Source: JAOTYV01 sp041557595 (GTDB lineage Bacteria; Pseudomonadota; Alphaproteobacteria; UBA8366). From it: a stretch of DNA of 29,897 bases. The translations under genes were made by a program, and so were the position numbers. Positions 16,468 through 24,466 of the stretch are shown piece by piece; positions within the stretch are counted from its first letter, which is position 1; each line of letters starts with the position of its first letter. Under the pieces are notes generated by a model. It was not told where the DNA came from, ran no database searches, and saw only the letters and a list, made by a program, of their open reading frames with translations. The stretch spans positions 1 through 29,897 of the forward strand of contig JBFFGE010000033.1 of the NCBI GenBank assembly GCA_041557595.1. The letters run 5' to 3'.

Positions 16468-16779
16468 TCAACGCGCGCGCGCATCGAGAATCGCCCGCAC
16501 CAGATCCTCCGGAACGTCATCGGGCACCGGCGCGTCGGCGTCGGCGAAAACACGCTTGGATACTTCGATCGTGCGCCGATATGCCGCAAGATAATCACCG
16601 CATTCGCGGCAAAGCTTCAGATGGAACTCGAAGACCCGCACTTGCCGTTTGGGCAGCGATCCTTCGATGTAGTCGATCATGAAATTCTCGAAGTCCCGGC
16701 AATTGATCATCATCGGGATATTCCGAAACATGATCCCTTTGGCATTCCGCATCATCCTGGACATCAGCGACGTGGTCAT
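16468..16779 (-). CDS. Zinc-binding anti-sigma factor (zf-HC2 type)
   Basis: This is a 103-residue protein. Its ATG (16779-16777) overlaps the sigma-factor stop in an ATGA, a typical translationally coupled sigma/anti-sigma pair. The zf-HC2 pattern is complete: Cys27 (NCRDFENFMIDYIEG), then HLKLCREC giving His53, Cys57 and Cys60 (HxxxCxxC). No membrane segment follows, so it is a soluble ZAS anti-sigma. Loss of zinc by thiol oxidation is the known release mechanism in several ZAS proteins (RsrA type), which would suit redox stress, but this is not proven for this protein. A longer frame extending upstream is an artefact overlapping the sigma gene. Confidence 0.9.
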   Translation of the reverse strand: MTTSLMSRMMRNAKGIMFRNIPMMINCRDFENFMIDYIEGSLPKRQVRVFEFHLKLCRECGDYLAAYRRTIEVSKRVFADADAPVPDDVPEDLVRAILDARAR

Positions 16780-17393
16780 TGCCCCTCTCCCCTCATGAGC
16801 GGTTCCAGCAGCCGTTTCAAGGCGGCGCGCGCACGGTGAAGGCGGACCTTCACATTTACCGGCGACATGCCGAGCGTCTCGGCAACTTCCGCGGTCGTCA
16901 TTTCCTCGATGTCGCGAAGCAGCAGGACACTTCGGTAGCTTTCCGGCAATTCGTCCACTTTTTGCAACACAAGCGTGCGCAAGCGCTCCGAGCCGACAAT
17001 CTGTTCCGGCGTCAATACTCGCCGCCATGGTTCCTCGATGCGGCATTCGTTGGCATCGAAACTCGGCAGGAGCGTCTCGAGATCGCTCTCCTTGCGGGCG
17101 CGCCGGCCGCGCAATTTCATGAGCGCGGCGTTGACGACAATCCGGTTCAGCCACGTCTTGAAACCGGAGCGCCGCTCGAAACCAGCCAACCGCGAAAACC
17201 CATTGGCAAACGCGTCCTGGACGCAATCTTCGGCGAGCGCCCGGTCCCGTGTGATGCTCAGCGCAACCCGTAGCATCCACCCGCCATGCCGACGGACCAA
17301 GGTCTCGGCCGCGGACTCACTATGCGCCAGAACGCGATCGACGAGTTCGCCGTCACTGTCGTCGGTGAGTTGCTTTCTGCGGGCTTCGCTCAC
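16776..17393 (-). CDS. ECF-type RNA polymerase sigma factor
   Basis: This is a 205-residue protein from GTG 17393, preceded by AGGA. An in-frame TTG 75 bp upstream would place coding sequence over the shared promoter region. Region 2 is seen at about residues 30-100 (LVRRHGGWMLRVALSITRD, AEDCVQDAFANGF, FKTWLNRIVVNAAL). Region 4 is at about 140-200 (LPESYRSVLLLRDIEEMTT, AEVAETLGMSPVNVKVRLHRARAAL). No region 3 or C-terminal extension is present, as expected for ECF sigmas. It is coupled to the zinc anti-sigma gene and divergent from the antiporter gene (111 bp between starts). I see only a poor match to the shared promoter element before its own gene, so autoregulation is uncertain. Confidence 0.95.
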   Translation of the reverse strand: MSEARRKQLTDDSDGELVDRVLAHSESAAETLVRRHGGWMLRVALSITRDRALAEDCVQDAFANGFSRLAGFERRSGFKTWLNRIVVNAALMKLRGRRARKESDLETLLPSFDANECRIEEPWRRVLTPEQIVGSERLRTLVLQKVDELPESYRSVLLLRDIEEMTTAEVAETLGMSPVNVKVRLHRARAALKRLLEPLMRGEGQ

Positions 17394-17423
17394 ACGCCGT
17401 TCCTGTCGTGATGAGGAAAAGAT

Positions 17424-17452
17424 GTAACCTTCGCTGTTTGTAGTGCATCTAT
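17424..17452 (+). promoter_or_regulatory. ECF-type promoter of the antiporter/Rieske-GOGAT operon
   Basis: TGTAACC (17424-17430, continuing TT) and GCATCTA (17446-17452) are separated by 15 bp and lie 52 bp before the antiporter start codon. Both words and the spacing are identical to the element before the Rieske/TPP gene on the other strand (16418-16446), so both transcription units are probably read by the adjacent ECF sigma factor. Confidence 0.75.
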
Positions 17453-17504
17453 TCCAAGTCCGTTGCAACCGGACGCACCCCGCAAACCTGAATGGAGAAA
17501 GCGC

Positions 17505-18785
17505 ATGGGGCTGGAGGGACTAGCGATCGTCGCCGCCGCCGCGCTGGCGTTTGCTCTCCTGTCGAAACGCCTCGAGGGATCGATCCTTACCCTTCCCATC
17601 TTCATCGTCGCCTTCGGCTGGACCATCGGTTCCGGCGGTCTCGGCATCGTCGCGCTGACGCCGTCCCATGGATCGATCCATATCCTGGCGGAAATCACCC
17701 TGGTGCTGGTGCTGTTTTCCGACGCGTCGCGAATCGACCTGAAGCGGCTGATCGCCGATCACAACCTGCCGCAACGCATGCTGCTGATCGGCATGCCACT
17801 AACCATTGCCCTCGGGGCGCTTGTCGCCCTCCTCCTCTTTCAGGACATGTCCTGGGCGTTGGCGTTTTTGCTCGCCGCGATCCTCGCCCCGACCGACGCG
17901 GCGCTCGGCCAATCGGTCGTATCCAATCCGGTGGTCCCGGTGCGCATTCGCCAGGCCTTGAATGTCGAGAGCGGGCTGAACGACGGCATCGCCCTGCCGG
18001 TGGTGCTGATCTTTGCGATTTGCGCGGGCGCAGCGTCGAGTGAGACTTCGAGCACCGCCGACATTGCCCGTTTCACGGTATTGCAGGTAACGCTCGGCCC
18101 CGTTGCCGGCATCGTGGTCGGGTATGTCGGGGCATTCGTCATCGACCGGGCGAGCGTCCGCGACTGGATGAGCCAGCCATTCGAAGGCATCGCCATCCTG
18201 TCGATTGCGGCGCTGGCATTCGCCGCCGCCGAGCTGATCGGCGGCAACGGCTTTATCGCGGCCTTCGCCGGCGGGCTCATGTTCGGCGCCAAGATCGGGG
18301 AGAAATGCACCTTCCTGCTCGAATTCATGGAAACCGAGGGGCAAATTCTGACGCTCGTGACGTTTCTCATTTTCGGCACCGCGATGGTGCCGGCCGCAAT
18401 CGCCGGATTTACCGGCGAAACGCTGCTATATGCGGTACTTTCCCTCACGCTCATTCGCATCGTTCCCGTCCATCTCTCGCTGATCGGGACGCGTCTTTCG
18501 GGACGGAGCCGACTGTTCCTCGGATGGTTCGGGCCGCGCGGGCTCGCATCGATCCTGTTTGCACTGCTGATCCTGGAAAAGCATCCGATCCCCGGCGCGG
18601 AACAAATCCTGACCTGCGTCGTTCTAACTGTCCTGTTGAGCGTGCTGCTCCATGGTGTTTCCGCCGCGCCGCTGGCCACCGCTTACAGCAAATTCGTCGC
18701 CGCGCGCGGCGAATGCGAAGAAACCAAACCGGTCCCCGAAATGCCGGTACGCCACAAGATGTCATCCCCATCAACAGCCGAGTGA
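17505..18785 (+). CDS. CPA1-family cation/proton antiporter (NhaP-like)
   Basis: This is a 426-residue protein from ATG 17505 (GGAG eight bases upstream). An earlier TTG is less likely. About 12 hydrophobic segments are expected. CPA1 hallmarks are LLAAILAPTDAALGQSVV (Thr130-Asp131) and LNVESGLNDGIALPV (Asn159-Asp160, the ion-binding ND pair), then GWFGPRGLASILFALL near residue 345. It should exchange Na+ or K+ for protons across the inner membrane. The short C-terminal tail is hydrophilic and lacks a TrkA-C or CBS module. It is the first gene of a two-gene unit with the Rieske/glutamate-synthase fusion (11-bp gap), so ion or pH homeostasis is part of the response run by the neighbouring sigma factor. 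Confidence 0.92.
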   Translation: MGLEGLAIVAAAALAFALLSKRLEGSILTLPIFIVAFGWTIGSGGLGIVALTPSHGSIHILAEITLVLVLFSDASRIDLKRLIADHNLPQRMLLIGMPLTIALGALVALLLFQDMSWALAFLLAAILAPTDAALGQSVVSNPVVPVRIRQALNVESGLNDGIALPVVLIFAICAGAASSETSSTADIARFTVLQVTLGPVAGIVVGYVGAFVIDRASVRDWMSQPFEGIAILSIAALAFAAAELIGGNGFIAAFAGGLMFGAKIGEKCTFLLEFMETEGQILTLVTFLIFGTAMVPAAIAGFTGETLLYAVLSLTLIRIVPVHLSLIGTRLSGRSRLFLGWFGPRGLASILFALLILEKHPIPGAEQILTCVVLTVLLSVLLHGVSAAPLATAYSKFVAARGECEETKPVPEMPVRHKMSSPSTAE

Positions 18786-18796
18786 AGGGAAACCGG

Positions 18797-20416
18797 ATGA
18801 AGAAAATTGCCATTGCGCGGATTGACGATTTGAGTGATCGCGAGCCCGCCTATGCCTTGGTCGCCAATGTCGACCTCGTGGTTGTCCGCTATGACGACGC
18901 GGTTTCCGTCATGTACGGCCGCTGTCGGCACCGCGGCGCCCTGCTCGCGGATGGTTTCGTCAGAGGCAACGACTTGATCTGCGGACTGCACGACTGGGAC
19001 TACCGGCTGGATACAGGTGTTTCCGCCTACAGCAACGACGAGGTGCTGGAGAAATTTTCCTCCTGGATCGAAGACGGCGCGGTTCTCGTCGACGAAGACG
19101 AGATCGCAAACTGGGCGCTCGATCATCCGCAACCCTACGACCGGGACGCCTATCTCGGCTTGTATGACGACGTCCACGGTGCGCCGGAAGAACCGCACGT
19201 CAAACTCATTCAGGGCTATGCGAAAGACGGGCTGTCCAAGACCGGGCACCACGGCGTGGTCGCGGCGATGGGCGTGCCCCGTCAGGAATTGCCGAGTTGG
19301 GACGACATCCAGGTCATCACGGCACAGCTCCATAAAGCACCTCTGCTCGACGATGCGCCGGTGGCAACCGACGTGGTCATCGGCCCGAACGCGCAGAAAC
19401 CGCTTCGGCTCGAGATCCCGCTTTTCGTTTCCGACATGAGCTACGGCGCGCTATCGGAGCCCGCAAAGATCGCGCTTTCCAAGGGGGCGGATTTAGCGGG
19501 GACCGGTATCTGCTCCGGCGAAGGCGGGATGCTGCCGGAAGAGCAGCAGGCGAATTCGCGCTATTTCTACGAATTGGCGTCGGGCCGGTTCGGCTTTTCC
19601 TGGGACAAGCTGTCGGCCGTTCAGGCTTTCCATTTCAAGGGCGGACAAGGCGCCAAGACCGGCACCGGCGGACATTTGCCGGGTCACAAGGTGATGGGGA
19701 AAATCGCCGAGGTCCGGGGCCTGAAGGAAGGCGAGCCGGCCGTCAGCCCGGCGCGATTCCCGGAATGGACCGAGGTAACGCAAATCAAGGAGTTCGCCGA
19801 CGAGGTGCGCGACCGCACGGGCGGCATCCCGATCGGCTACAAACTGTCCGCGCAGCATATCGAAAAGGACATCGACGCCGCGCTCGACGTCGGTGTGGAC
19901 TACATCATCCTCGATGGCCGCGGCGGCGGGACCGGAGCGGCCCCGATCATCTTTCGCGACAACATCTCGGTGCCGACAATACCGGCGCTTGCCCGAGCCC
20001 GGCGGCACCTCGACGCGTCGAACCGCAGGGACGTGACACTGGTGATTACCGGCGGGCTCCGCAAGCCCGCCGATTTCGCGAAGGCGCTGGCGCTCGGCGC
20101 CGATGCTATCGCGGTTTCAAACGCGGCATTGCAGGCGATCGGCTGTCTCGGCATGCGCGCATGTCATACCAACAACTGCCCGGTCGGCATTGCGACCCAG
20201 AAACCGCATTTGATGAACCGCTTGATCGTCGATAAATCGGCGGAACGGCTTAAACTGTTTTTCGAGAGCAGCATCGACCTGATGAAGATTCTCGCCCGCG
20301 CCTGCGGCCACGATCACCTAAACCAGCTCTGCCATGAAGACCTGATCACCTGGAAACCGGAAATGACCCAGATATCAGGCGTGACCTATGGCGGCGTGAC
20401 GCCGCCGTCAGGATAA
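18797..20416 (+). CDS. Rieske [2Fe-2S]/glutamate-synthase (GltB-type FMN domain) fusion
   Basis: This is a 539-residue protein from ATG 18797 (GAAGGGA upstream). A longer reading back to 18305 would overlap the antiporter and is rejected. Residues about 1-105 are a Rieske domain with CRH (Cys43, His45) and CGLH (Cys62, His65). Residues about 140-515 are the FMN-binding synthase domain of glutamate synthase: FVSDMSYGALSEPAKIAL, GEGGMLPEE, FKGGQGAKTGTGGHLPG, the LDGRGGGTGAAP loop and ITGGLRKPADFAKALALGA. CLGMRACHTNNC gives Cys450, Cys456 and Cys461, spaced like the 3Fe-4S ligands of GltB. No glutaminase domain is present, so it is not a complete GOGAT. An amination or redox role fed through the Rieske cluster is inferred. 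Its stop overlaps the convergent UbiD gene by 9 bp. Confidence 0.92.
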   Translation: MKKIAIARIDDLSDREPAYALVANVDLVVVRYDDAVSVMYGRCRHRGALLADGFVRGNDLICGLHDWDYRLDTGVSAYSNDEVLEKFSSWIEDGAVLVDEDEIANWALDHPQPYDRDAYLGLYDDVHGAPEEPHVKLIQGYAKDGLSKTGHHGVVAAMGVPRQELPSWDDIQVITAQLHKAPLLDDAPVATDVVIGPNAQKPLRLEIPLFVSDMSYGALSEPAKIALSKGADLAGTGICSGEGGMLPEEQQANSRYFYELASGRFGFSWDKLSAVQAFHFKGGQGAKTGTGGHLPGHKVMGKIAEVRGLKEGEPAVSPARFPEWTEVTQIKEFADEVRDRTGGIPIGYKLSAQHIEKDIDAALDVGVDYIILDGRGGGTGAAPIIFRDNISVPTIPALARARRHLDASNRRDVTLVITGGLRKPADFAKALALGADAIAVSNAALQAIGCLGMRACHTNNCPVGIATQKPHLMNRLIVDKSAERLKLFFESSIDLMKILARACGHDHLNQLCHEDLITWKPEMTQISGVTYGGVTPPSG

Positions 20417-22045
20417 ATCGTCCGGCACCGGCGTCTCCGGCTTCATGCCCTTGCGTTTCTGCTGGTCGCTGATCCGGCCGTTTTCGAGATAGTCGCCGGC
20501 GACCGCTCGGTTCGCCATGGCTTCCCAACGGTCGCTCCAGCGGCCGAGTTCGTAGCCGTGCCAGGGCGATTCGGGCTTGAGCGGCGGCAGGCCGAGCTCG
20601 TTCCAGATTTCCCGCGCCTCTTCCATGTATTGCGGCCGCGGCAGCGCCAGTGGCGGCATATCGTCCTTCAGCGTGGCGTCGATCAGCAGCGCGGAATCAT
20701 CCTCGACGCCGCGTTCGATCTTCGGCCCCTGCCCCTTGCTCTGATAGTCGAGAATACGCGCGTCCAGCGCCGGGTTCGCCCGGTAGCCCAGCGCCCAGAA
20801 CACCGCGTCGCCGTTATCCGGATCGATATCCTCGTTGATCGCGATGACGAACTTGCCGCAGGCCGCCTGCAACGACGCGGTGGCGTACAGCGCGCGCCAG
20901 ATTTCGGTGCGCGGAACGCCGCGCTCGAACTGCACGAAGATCACCTTGCGGATGTTGGTGAGGGGCTCGTGCATGGCGACGCGGACGACGCCCTTGATGC
21001 CGAGCTCGTCGCGCAGATGGGACAGGAACAATGGCTCATAGGCAACGCGCTTGATGACGCTGGATTCGCTCGGCGTCACTTGCGAGATGATCGACGGCAG
21101 CACCGGCGTCGCCTTGTGCGTGATCGCGGTGACCTGCATGCGCATGTTGTAGTCTTCCAGCGCCACGTAACCGCTGGACTCGCCGAACGGCGCCTCGGGT
21201 TCCAGGTATTCGGTATCGATCAGCCCTTCGACCACAAGCTCGGATTCGGCGGGCACCATCAGGTCGACCGATTTGGCCTTCACCACATTGATCGCTTCGC
21301 CCGCCAGCCCGCCCGCGACATGCAGTTCTTCGAGACCGATCGGCAGCTTCTGCGGCGCGGTGTAGATCGCCGCCGGCGGACAGCCGAGCACGATGGCGAT
21401 CGGCATCTTCTCGCCGCGCGCCTGATACTTCTGCCAGTGCAGGTAGCCCTCCGCGCCGCCCGGACGCACCACCATGCGCACCGCGAGCCGGTCCGGCGCC
21501 TTCAGCCCGGCGCGATAGGTGCCCATGTTCTGGGTGCCGGTATCGGGATCGCGGGTAATGCAGGCGGTCATGGTGAGATAGGGCGCCACGTCAAATCCGG
21601 GCGTGGATATCGGGATCGGCAGGGCGTCCATGCCGTTGCCCTCGCCCTGCAACGCCGCTCCCTCGATCACTACGTCGTGGCACGGCGCCTCCGTCACCAC
21701 GCGCGGCGGGATCGGATTGGCGATCGCCCGCTGCCACAGCGCGCCGATCTCGTCGCGGTCGACGCCCATGCCGATGCAATAGATGTCCGGATTGGCGGCC
21801 AGCGCGCCGACCAGAACCGGCATGTCGTAGCGCCGTCCCTTGGCGTCCGTGACGTTGGTGAACAGGAACGCCCTGCGCTCGGACTCGGGGATGCCGCCGC
21901 GGAATTGCCAGCGCACCAGCGGCTGCAGGTGCCGGTCCTTGTCGATCGGCTCTTCGATCGTGATCAGCAACCCCGCTTCCTGCAGCGCCGCAAGATGTTC
22001 CTGCAAATCGCGATAGCCACGCGTTTTTTCCGACCTGGCGCTCAT
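20408..22045 (-). CDS. UbiD-family prenylated-FMN decarboxylase, second of tandem pair
   Basis: This is a 545-residue protein from ATG 22045, whose ATGA overlaps the stop codon of the upstream paralog, so translation is coupled. It is a full-length UbiD. TQNMGTYRAGLKAPDRLAVRM holds Arg178, and LEPEAPFGE holds Glu284 and Glu289. These match the Arg-Glu-Glu catalytic set of UbiD (R173, E277, E282 in the E. coli enzyme). ITRDPDTGTQN and SQVTPSESSVIKRV are further family segments. UbiD enzymes (de)carboxylate aromatic or unsaturated acids using prFMN made by UbiX. No ubiX lies in this window. The residues specific to 4-hydroxybenzoate cannot be judged, and a catabolic substrate is likely given the neighbours. 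Confidence 0.93.
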   Translation of the reverse strand: MSARSEKTRGYRDLQEHLAALQEAGLLITIEEPIDKDRHLQPLVRWQFRGGIPESERRAFLFTNVTDAKGRRYDMPVLVGALAANPDIYCIGMGVDRDEIGALWQRAIANPIPPRVVTEAPCHDVVIEGAALQGEGNGMDALPIPISTPGFDVAPYLTMTACITRDPDTGTQNMGTYRAGLKAPDRLAVRMVVRPGGAEGYLHWQKYQARGEKMPIAIVLGCPPAAIYTAPQKLPIGLEELHVAGGLAGEAINVVKAKSVDLMVPAESELVVEGLIDTEYLEPEAPFGESSGYVALEDYNMRMQVTAITHKATPVLPSIISQVTPSESSVIKRVAYEPLFLSHLRDELGIKGVVRVAMHEPLTNIRKVIFVQFERGVPRTEIWRALYATASLQAACGKFVIAINEDIDPDNGDAVFWALGYRANPALDARILDYQSKGQGPKIERGVEDDSALLIDATLKDDMPPLALPRPQYMEEAREIWNELGLPPLKPESPWHGYELGRWSDRWEAMANRAVAGDYLENGRISDQQKRKGMKPETPVPDDLS

Positions 22046-23697
22046 GCCTCGCCGTCCCGATCCGCCGCGACCGAGCGCACCGGCGTCTCCGGCCGCACGC
22101 CCTTGCGGATCTGCTGGTCGGTGCGGCGGCCGTTTTCCAGATAGCCGCCCTCGACCGCACGCGCCGCCGCCGCGTCCCATTCGTCGGTCCAGTCGCCAAG
22201 CGAATAGCCGTGCCAGGGCGCTTGCGGGGTCAGCGGCGGCAGACCGAGCCGTTCCCAGATCTCCTTCGCCTCTTCCATGTATTGCTTCTTCGGCAGCGCC
22301 ACCGGCGGCATGTCGCCCTTCAAGGTCGCATCGATCAGCATCGTCGAGTCATTCTCGCCGCTGCCGCGCGGGCCGTGCCCGCGATTTCGGTGCGGCAGGA
22401 TCTGCACGTCGAGCGACGGGTTGCTGCGATAGCCCATGGCCCAGAACACCGCGTCCGGATTGTCCGGGTCGATATCCTCGTCGACCGCGATCACGTATTT
22501 GCCGACCGCCGATTGCAGCATCGACGCGCCGTACAGCGCGCGCCAGATCTCGGTACGCGGCATGCCGCGCGCCACCTGGATGAATACCACCTTGCGGATA
22601 TTGGTCAGCGGCTCGTGCATCGACACCCGCGTCACCCCCTTGATGCCGAGATCGTCGCGCAAATGGGCGAGAAACAACGGCTCGCAGGCCACCCGCTTGA
22701 TCACGCTGGATTCGCTCGGCGTCACCTGCGACACGATCGACGGGATGACCGGCCGGCTCTTGTGCGTGATCGCCGTAACCTGCATCCGCATGTTGTACGC
22801 TTCAAGCGCAATGTGGCCGTGCGATTCGCCGAACGGCGCTTCCGGTTCCAGGTATTCGGTGTCGATCAATCCCTCGATCACCAACTCCGACTCCGCAGGC
22901 ACCATCAGGTCGACGGTGCGCGCGCGCACGATGTCAATCGGCGACCCCACGATGCCGCCCGCCACCGCCATCTCATCCTGACCGACGCGTAATTTCTGCG
23001 GCGCGGTGTAGACCACAGGCGGCGGCGCGCCAAGCACGATGGCGATCGGCATCTTCTCCCCGCGCGCCTGATATTTCCGCCAGTGCAGATAGCCCTCGGC
23101 GCCGCCCGGCCGGGTCGCCATGCGCACCGCCAACCGGTCCGGCGCTTTCAACCCGGCGCGATAGGTCCCCATGTTCTGCGTTCCGGTTTCCGGATCGCGG
23201 GTGATGCAACACGTCATGGTGAGGTAGGGCGCGGCGTCGAAGCCCGGCGTGGAAATCGGGATCGGCAGGGCGTCCATGCCGTTGCCCTCGCCGGTCAGCG
23301 CATGGCCCTCCACCACCACCTCATGGCACGGCGCGGTCTCGACGATATTCGGCGCAATGGGGTTGGCGATCGCGCGGTCCCAGACCGGCCCGATTTCTTC
23401 GCGCGGCACGCCCATGCCGATGCAATAGATCGCCGGATTGGCGGCGAGGCCGCCGATCAGAACCGGCATGTCGAATTTGCGGCCCTTGGCGTCGACGATG
23501 TTGGTGAACAGGAACGCCTTTCGCTCGGATTCAGGAATCCCGCCGCGGAACTGCCAGCGCACCAACGCGTGCATGTGACGATCCTTGTCGATCTCCCGGT
23601 CGACGGTAACCAACAAACCCGCCGCGTCGAGGGCCTTCATATGTTGCTGCAGATCGCGGTAGGGTCGGCGCGCGGGTGAAGCGTTCGAATCGGACAT
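22042..23697 (-). CDS. UbiD-family prenylated-FMN decarboxylase, first of tandem pair
   Basis: This is a 551-residue protein from ATG 23697, with only a weak ribosome-binding site (TAGAG). It aligns with the downstream paralog almost without gaps and shares long identical runs, so the pair arose by tandem duplication. Catalytic residues are kept: Arg180 in NMGTYR, and Glu286 and Glu291 in EAPFGE. Differences between the copies cluster in GAPPPVVYTAPQKLRVGQDEM versus the equivalent stretch of the other copy, in the region around residue 425-445, and at the C-terminal tail. Two non-identical subunits translated together suggest a heteromer or two substrate specificities. UbiD proteins are normally homodimers or hexamers, so a heteromer is a hypothesis only. 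Confidence 0.93.
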   Translation of the reverse strand: MSDSNASPARRPYRDLQQHMKALDAAGLLVTVDREIDKDRHMHALVRWQFRGGIPESERKAFLFTNIVDAKGRKFDMPVLIGGLAANPAIYCIGMGVPREEIGPVWDRAIANPIAPNIVETAPCHEVVVEGHALTGEGNGMDALPIPISTPGFDAAPYLTMTCCITRDPETGTQNMGTYRAGLKAPDRLAVRMATRPGGAEGYLHWRKYQARGEKMPIAIVLGAPPPVVYTAPQKLRVGQDEMAVAGGIVGSPIDIVRARTVDLMVPAESELVIEGLIDTEYLEPEAPFGESHGHIALEAYNMRMQVTAITHKSRPVIPSIVSQVTPSESSVIKRVACEPLFLAHLRDDLGIKGVTRVSMHEPLTNIRKVVFIQVARGMPRTEIWRALYGASMLQSAVGKYVIAVDEDIDPDNPDAVFWAMGYRSNPSLDVQILPHRNRGHGPRGSGENDSTMLIDATLKGDMPPVALPKKQYMEEAKEIWERLGLPPLTPQAPWHGYSLGDWTDEWDAAAARAVEGGYLENGRRTDQQIRKGVRPETPVRSVAADRDGEA

Positions 23698-23779
23698 ACG
23701 TAAACTCTACGTCACCCCTGACCGGAGGCAAAGACGCAGGACCTGACGTTTCGACTGCGGGATGGTTTCGCGGCGGGCC

Positions 23780-24109
23780 TTAGTTGGTCTTCTGCCGGAA
23801 CACGTAACAGCCGTCTTCCACCCCGTCGAAATAGTCGCTGATGCCGGGGTGTAGAATCGGTTCGTCGCTGTCGTCGTGCTTGAGGTTTTGTTCGGAAACG
23901 TAGGCGATATAGGTGGTCTTGTCGGTATTTTCGGCCAGCAGATGATAGAAGGGCTGGTCCTTGCGCGGACGCGTCTCGATCGGAATCGCCTCGTACCATT
24001 CTTCCGAATTGGCGAACACCGGATCGACGTCGAAGATGATTCCTCGAAACCCGTATTTCTTATGATGCACGATCTGACCAATTTGAAATTTGGCAATGCG
24101 ATGTTTCAT
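23780..24109 (-). CDS. hspQ: HspQ/YccV heat-shock protein
   Basis: This is a 109-residue protein with a strong GGAGG ribosome-binding site. Family hallmarks are AKFQIGQIVHHKKYGFRGIIFDVDP at the start, EEWYEAIP in the middle, then QPFYHLLAENTD and YVSEQNL. HspQ binds hemimethylated DNA in vitro and acts as a specificity-enhancing factor of the Lon protease in enterobacteria. The alphaproteobacterial homologues are small SH3-like proteins of this length. It is a single gene downstream of a 357-bp gap. No clear sigma-32 promoter (CTTGAA/CCCCAT type) was seen. Confidence 0.95.
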   Translation of the reverse strand: MKHRIAKFQIGQIVHHKKYGFRGIIFDVDPVFANSEEWYEAIPIETRPRKDQPFYHLLAENTDKTTYIAYVSEQNLKHDDSDEPILHPGISDYFDGVEDGCYVFRQKTN

Positions 24110-24466
24110 TGGGACCTCCAGGCGCCCTTATTCTTATCGAGAGACTCGCGACATCCGCGAACCGCTCGGATCGGTACGGCGAGCCCGTTCCGTTCGCCCT
24201 GCCCCGCAACGACCCCTGCAATGGACAGACCCTTCGACGAACAGTTCTTGGCACACCTCCCGCCCCGTCACCTTGCGGCTTCGGACGCCTCATACTGCCC
24301 GAGGCACTGTCCGAGTTAAAAGGGCAAAAGCGGGTTGCCGCAATCGATATTGGGCTAACGGTTCGGAAATACCACGAAAAGACCGTCTACCCATTCATTG
24401 CGTAGCCCTGAAAAAACAAGGGAATACGCGCCATCAGGATGCCCCAATTTGCCGACTCGGGAGAAT
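24110..24466. other. Gene-free stretch upstream of hspQ, with a bulged hairpin
   Basis: No coding frame here looks genuine: a 98-codon plus-strand frame has no family resemblance and no neighbour logic. The clearest structure is an 11-bp stem with a 3-nt bulge, TCGGAC+GCCTC (24281-24291) pairing with GAGGC (24301-24305) and GTCCGA (24309-24314). It lacks a T-run on either strand, so it is not a simple Rho-independent terminator. An untranslated leader or a small RNA is possible but unproven. Confidence 0.45.

Noticed and set aside
17431..17500. Autoregulatory copy of the ECF promoter before the sigma gene
   Set aside because: The best minus-strand candidate (TGCAACG, then CACTACA) matches the shared element poorly, so it is not annotated.
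18305..18796. N-terminal extension of the Rieske/glutamate-synthase gene
   Set aside because: The extension overlaps the antiporter gene in another frame. A good ribosome-binding site precedes ATG 18797, and the Rieske domain begins there.
20558..22144. Very long plus-strand open frame opposite the UbiD gene
   Set aside because: It is antisense to a full-length UbiD with intact catalytic motifs. Long antisense frames are common in GC-rich genes, and its product is Arg/His/Asp-rich with no family signs.
24109..24405. 98-codon plus-strand gene in the gap upstream of hspQ
   Set aside because: It starts within the hspQ start region on the opposite strand, lacks domain resemblance, and has mixed, non-coding-like composition.
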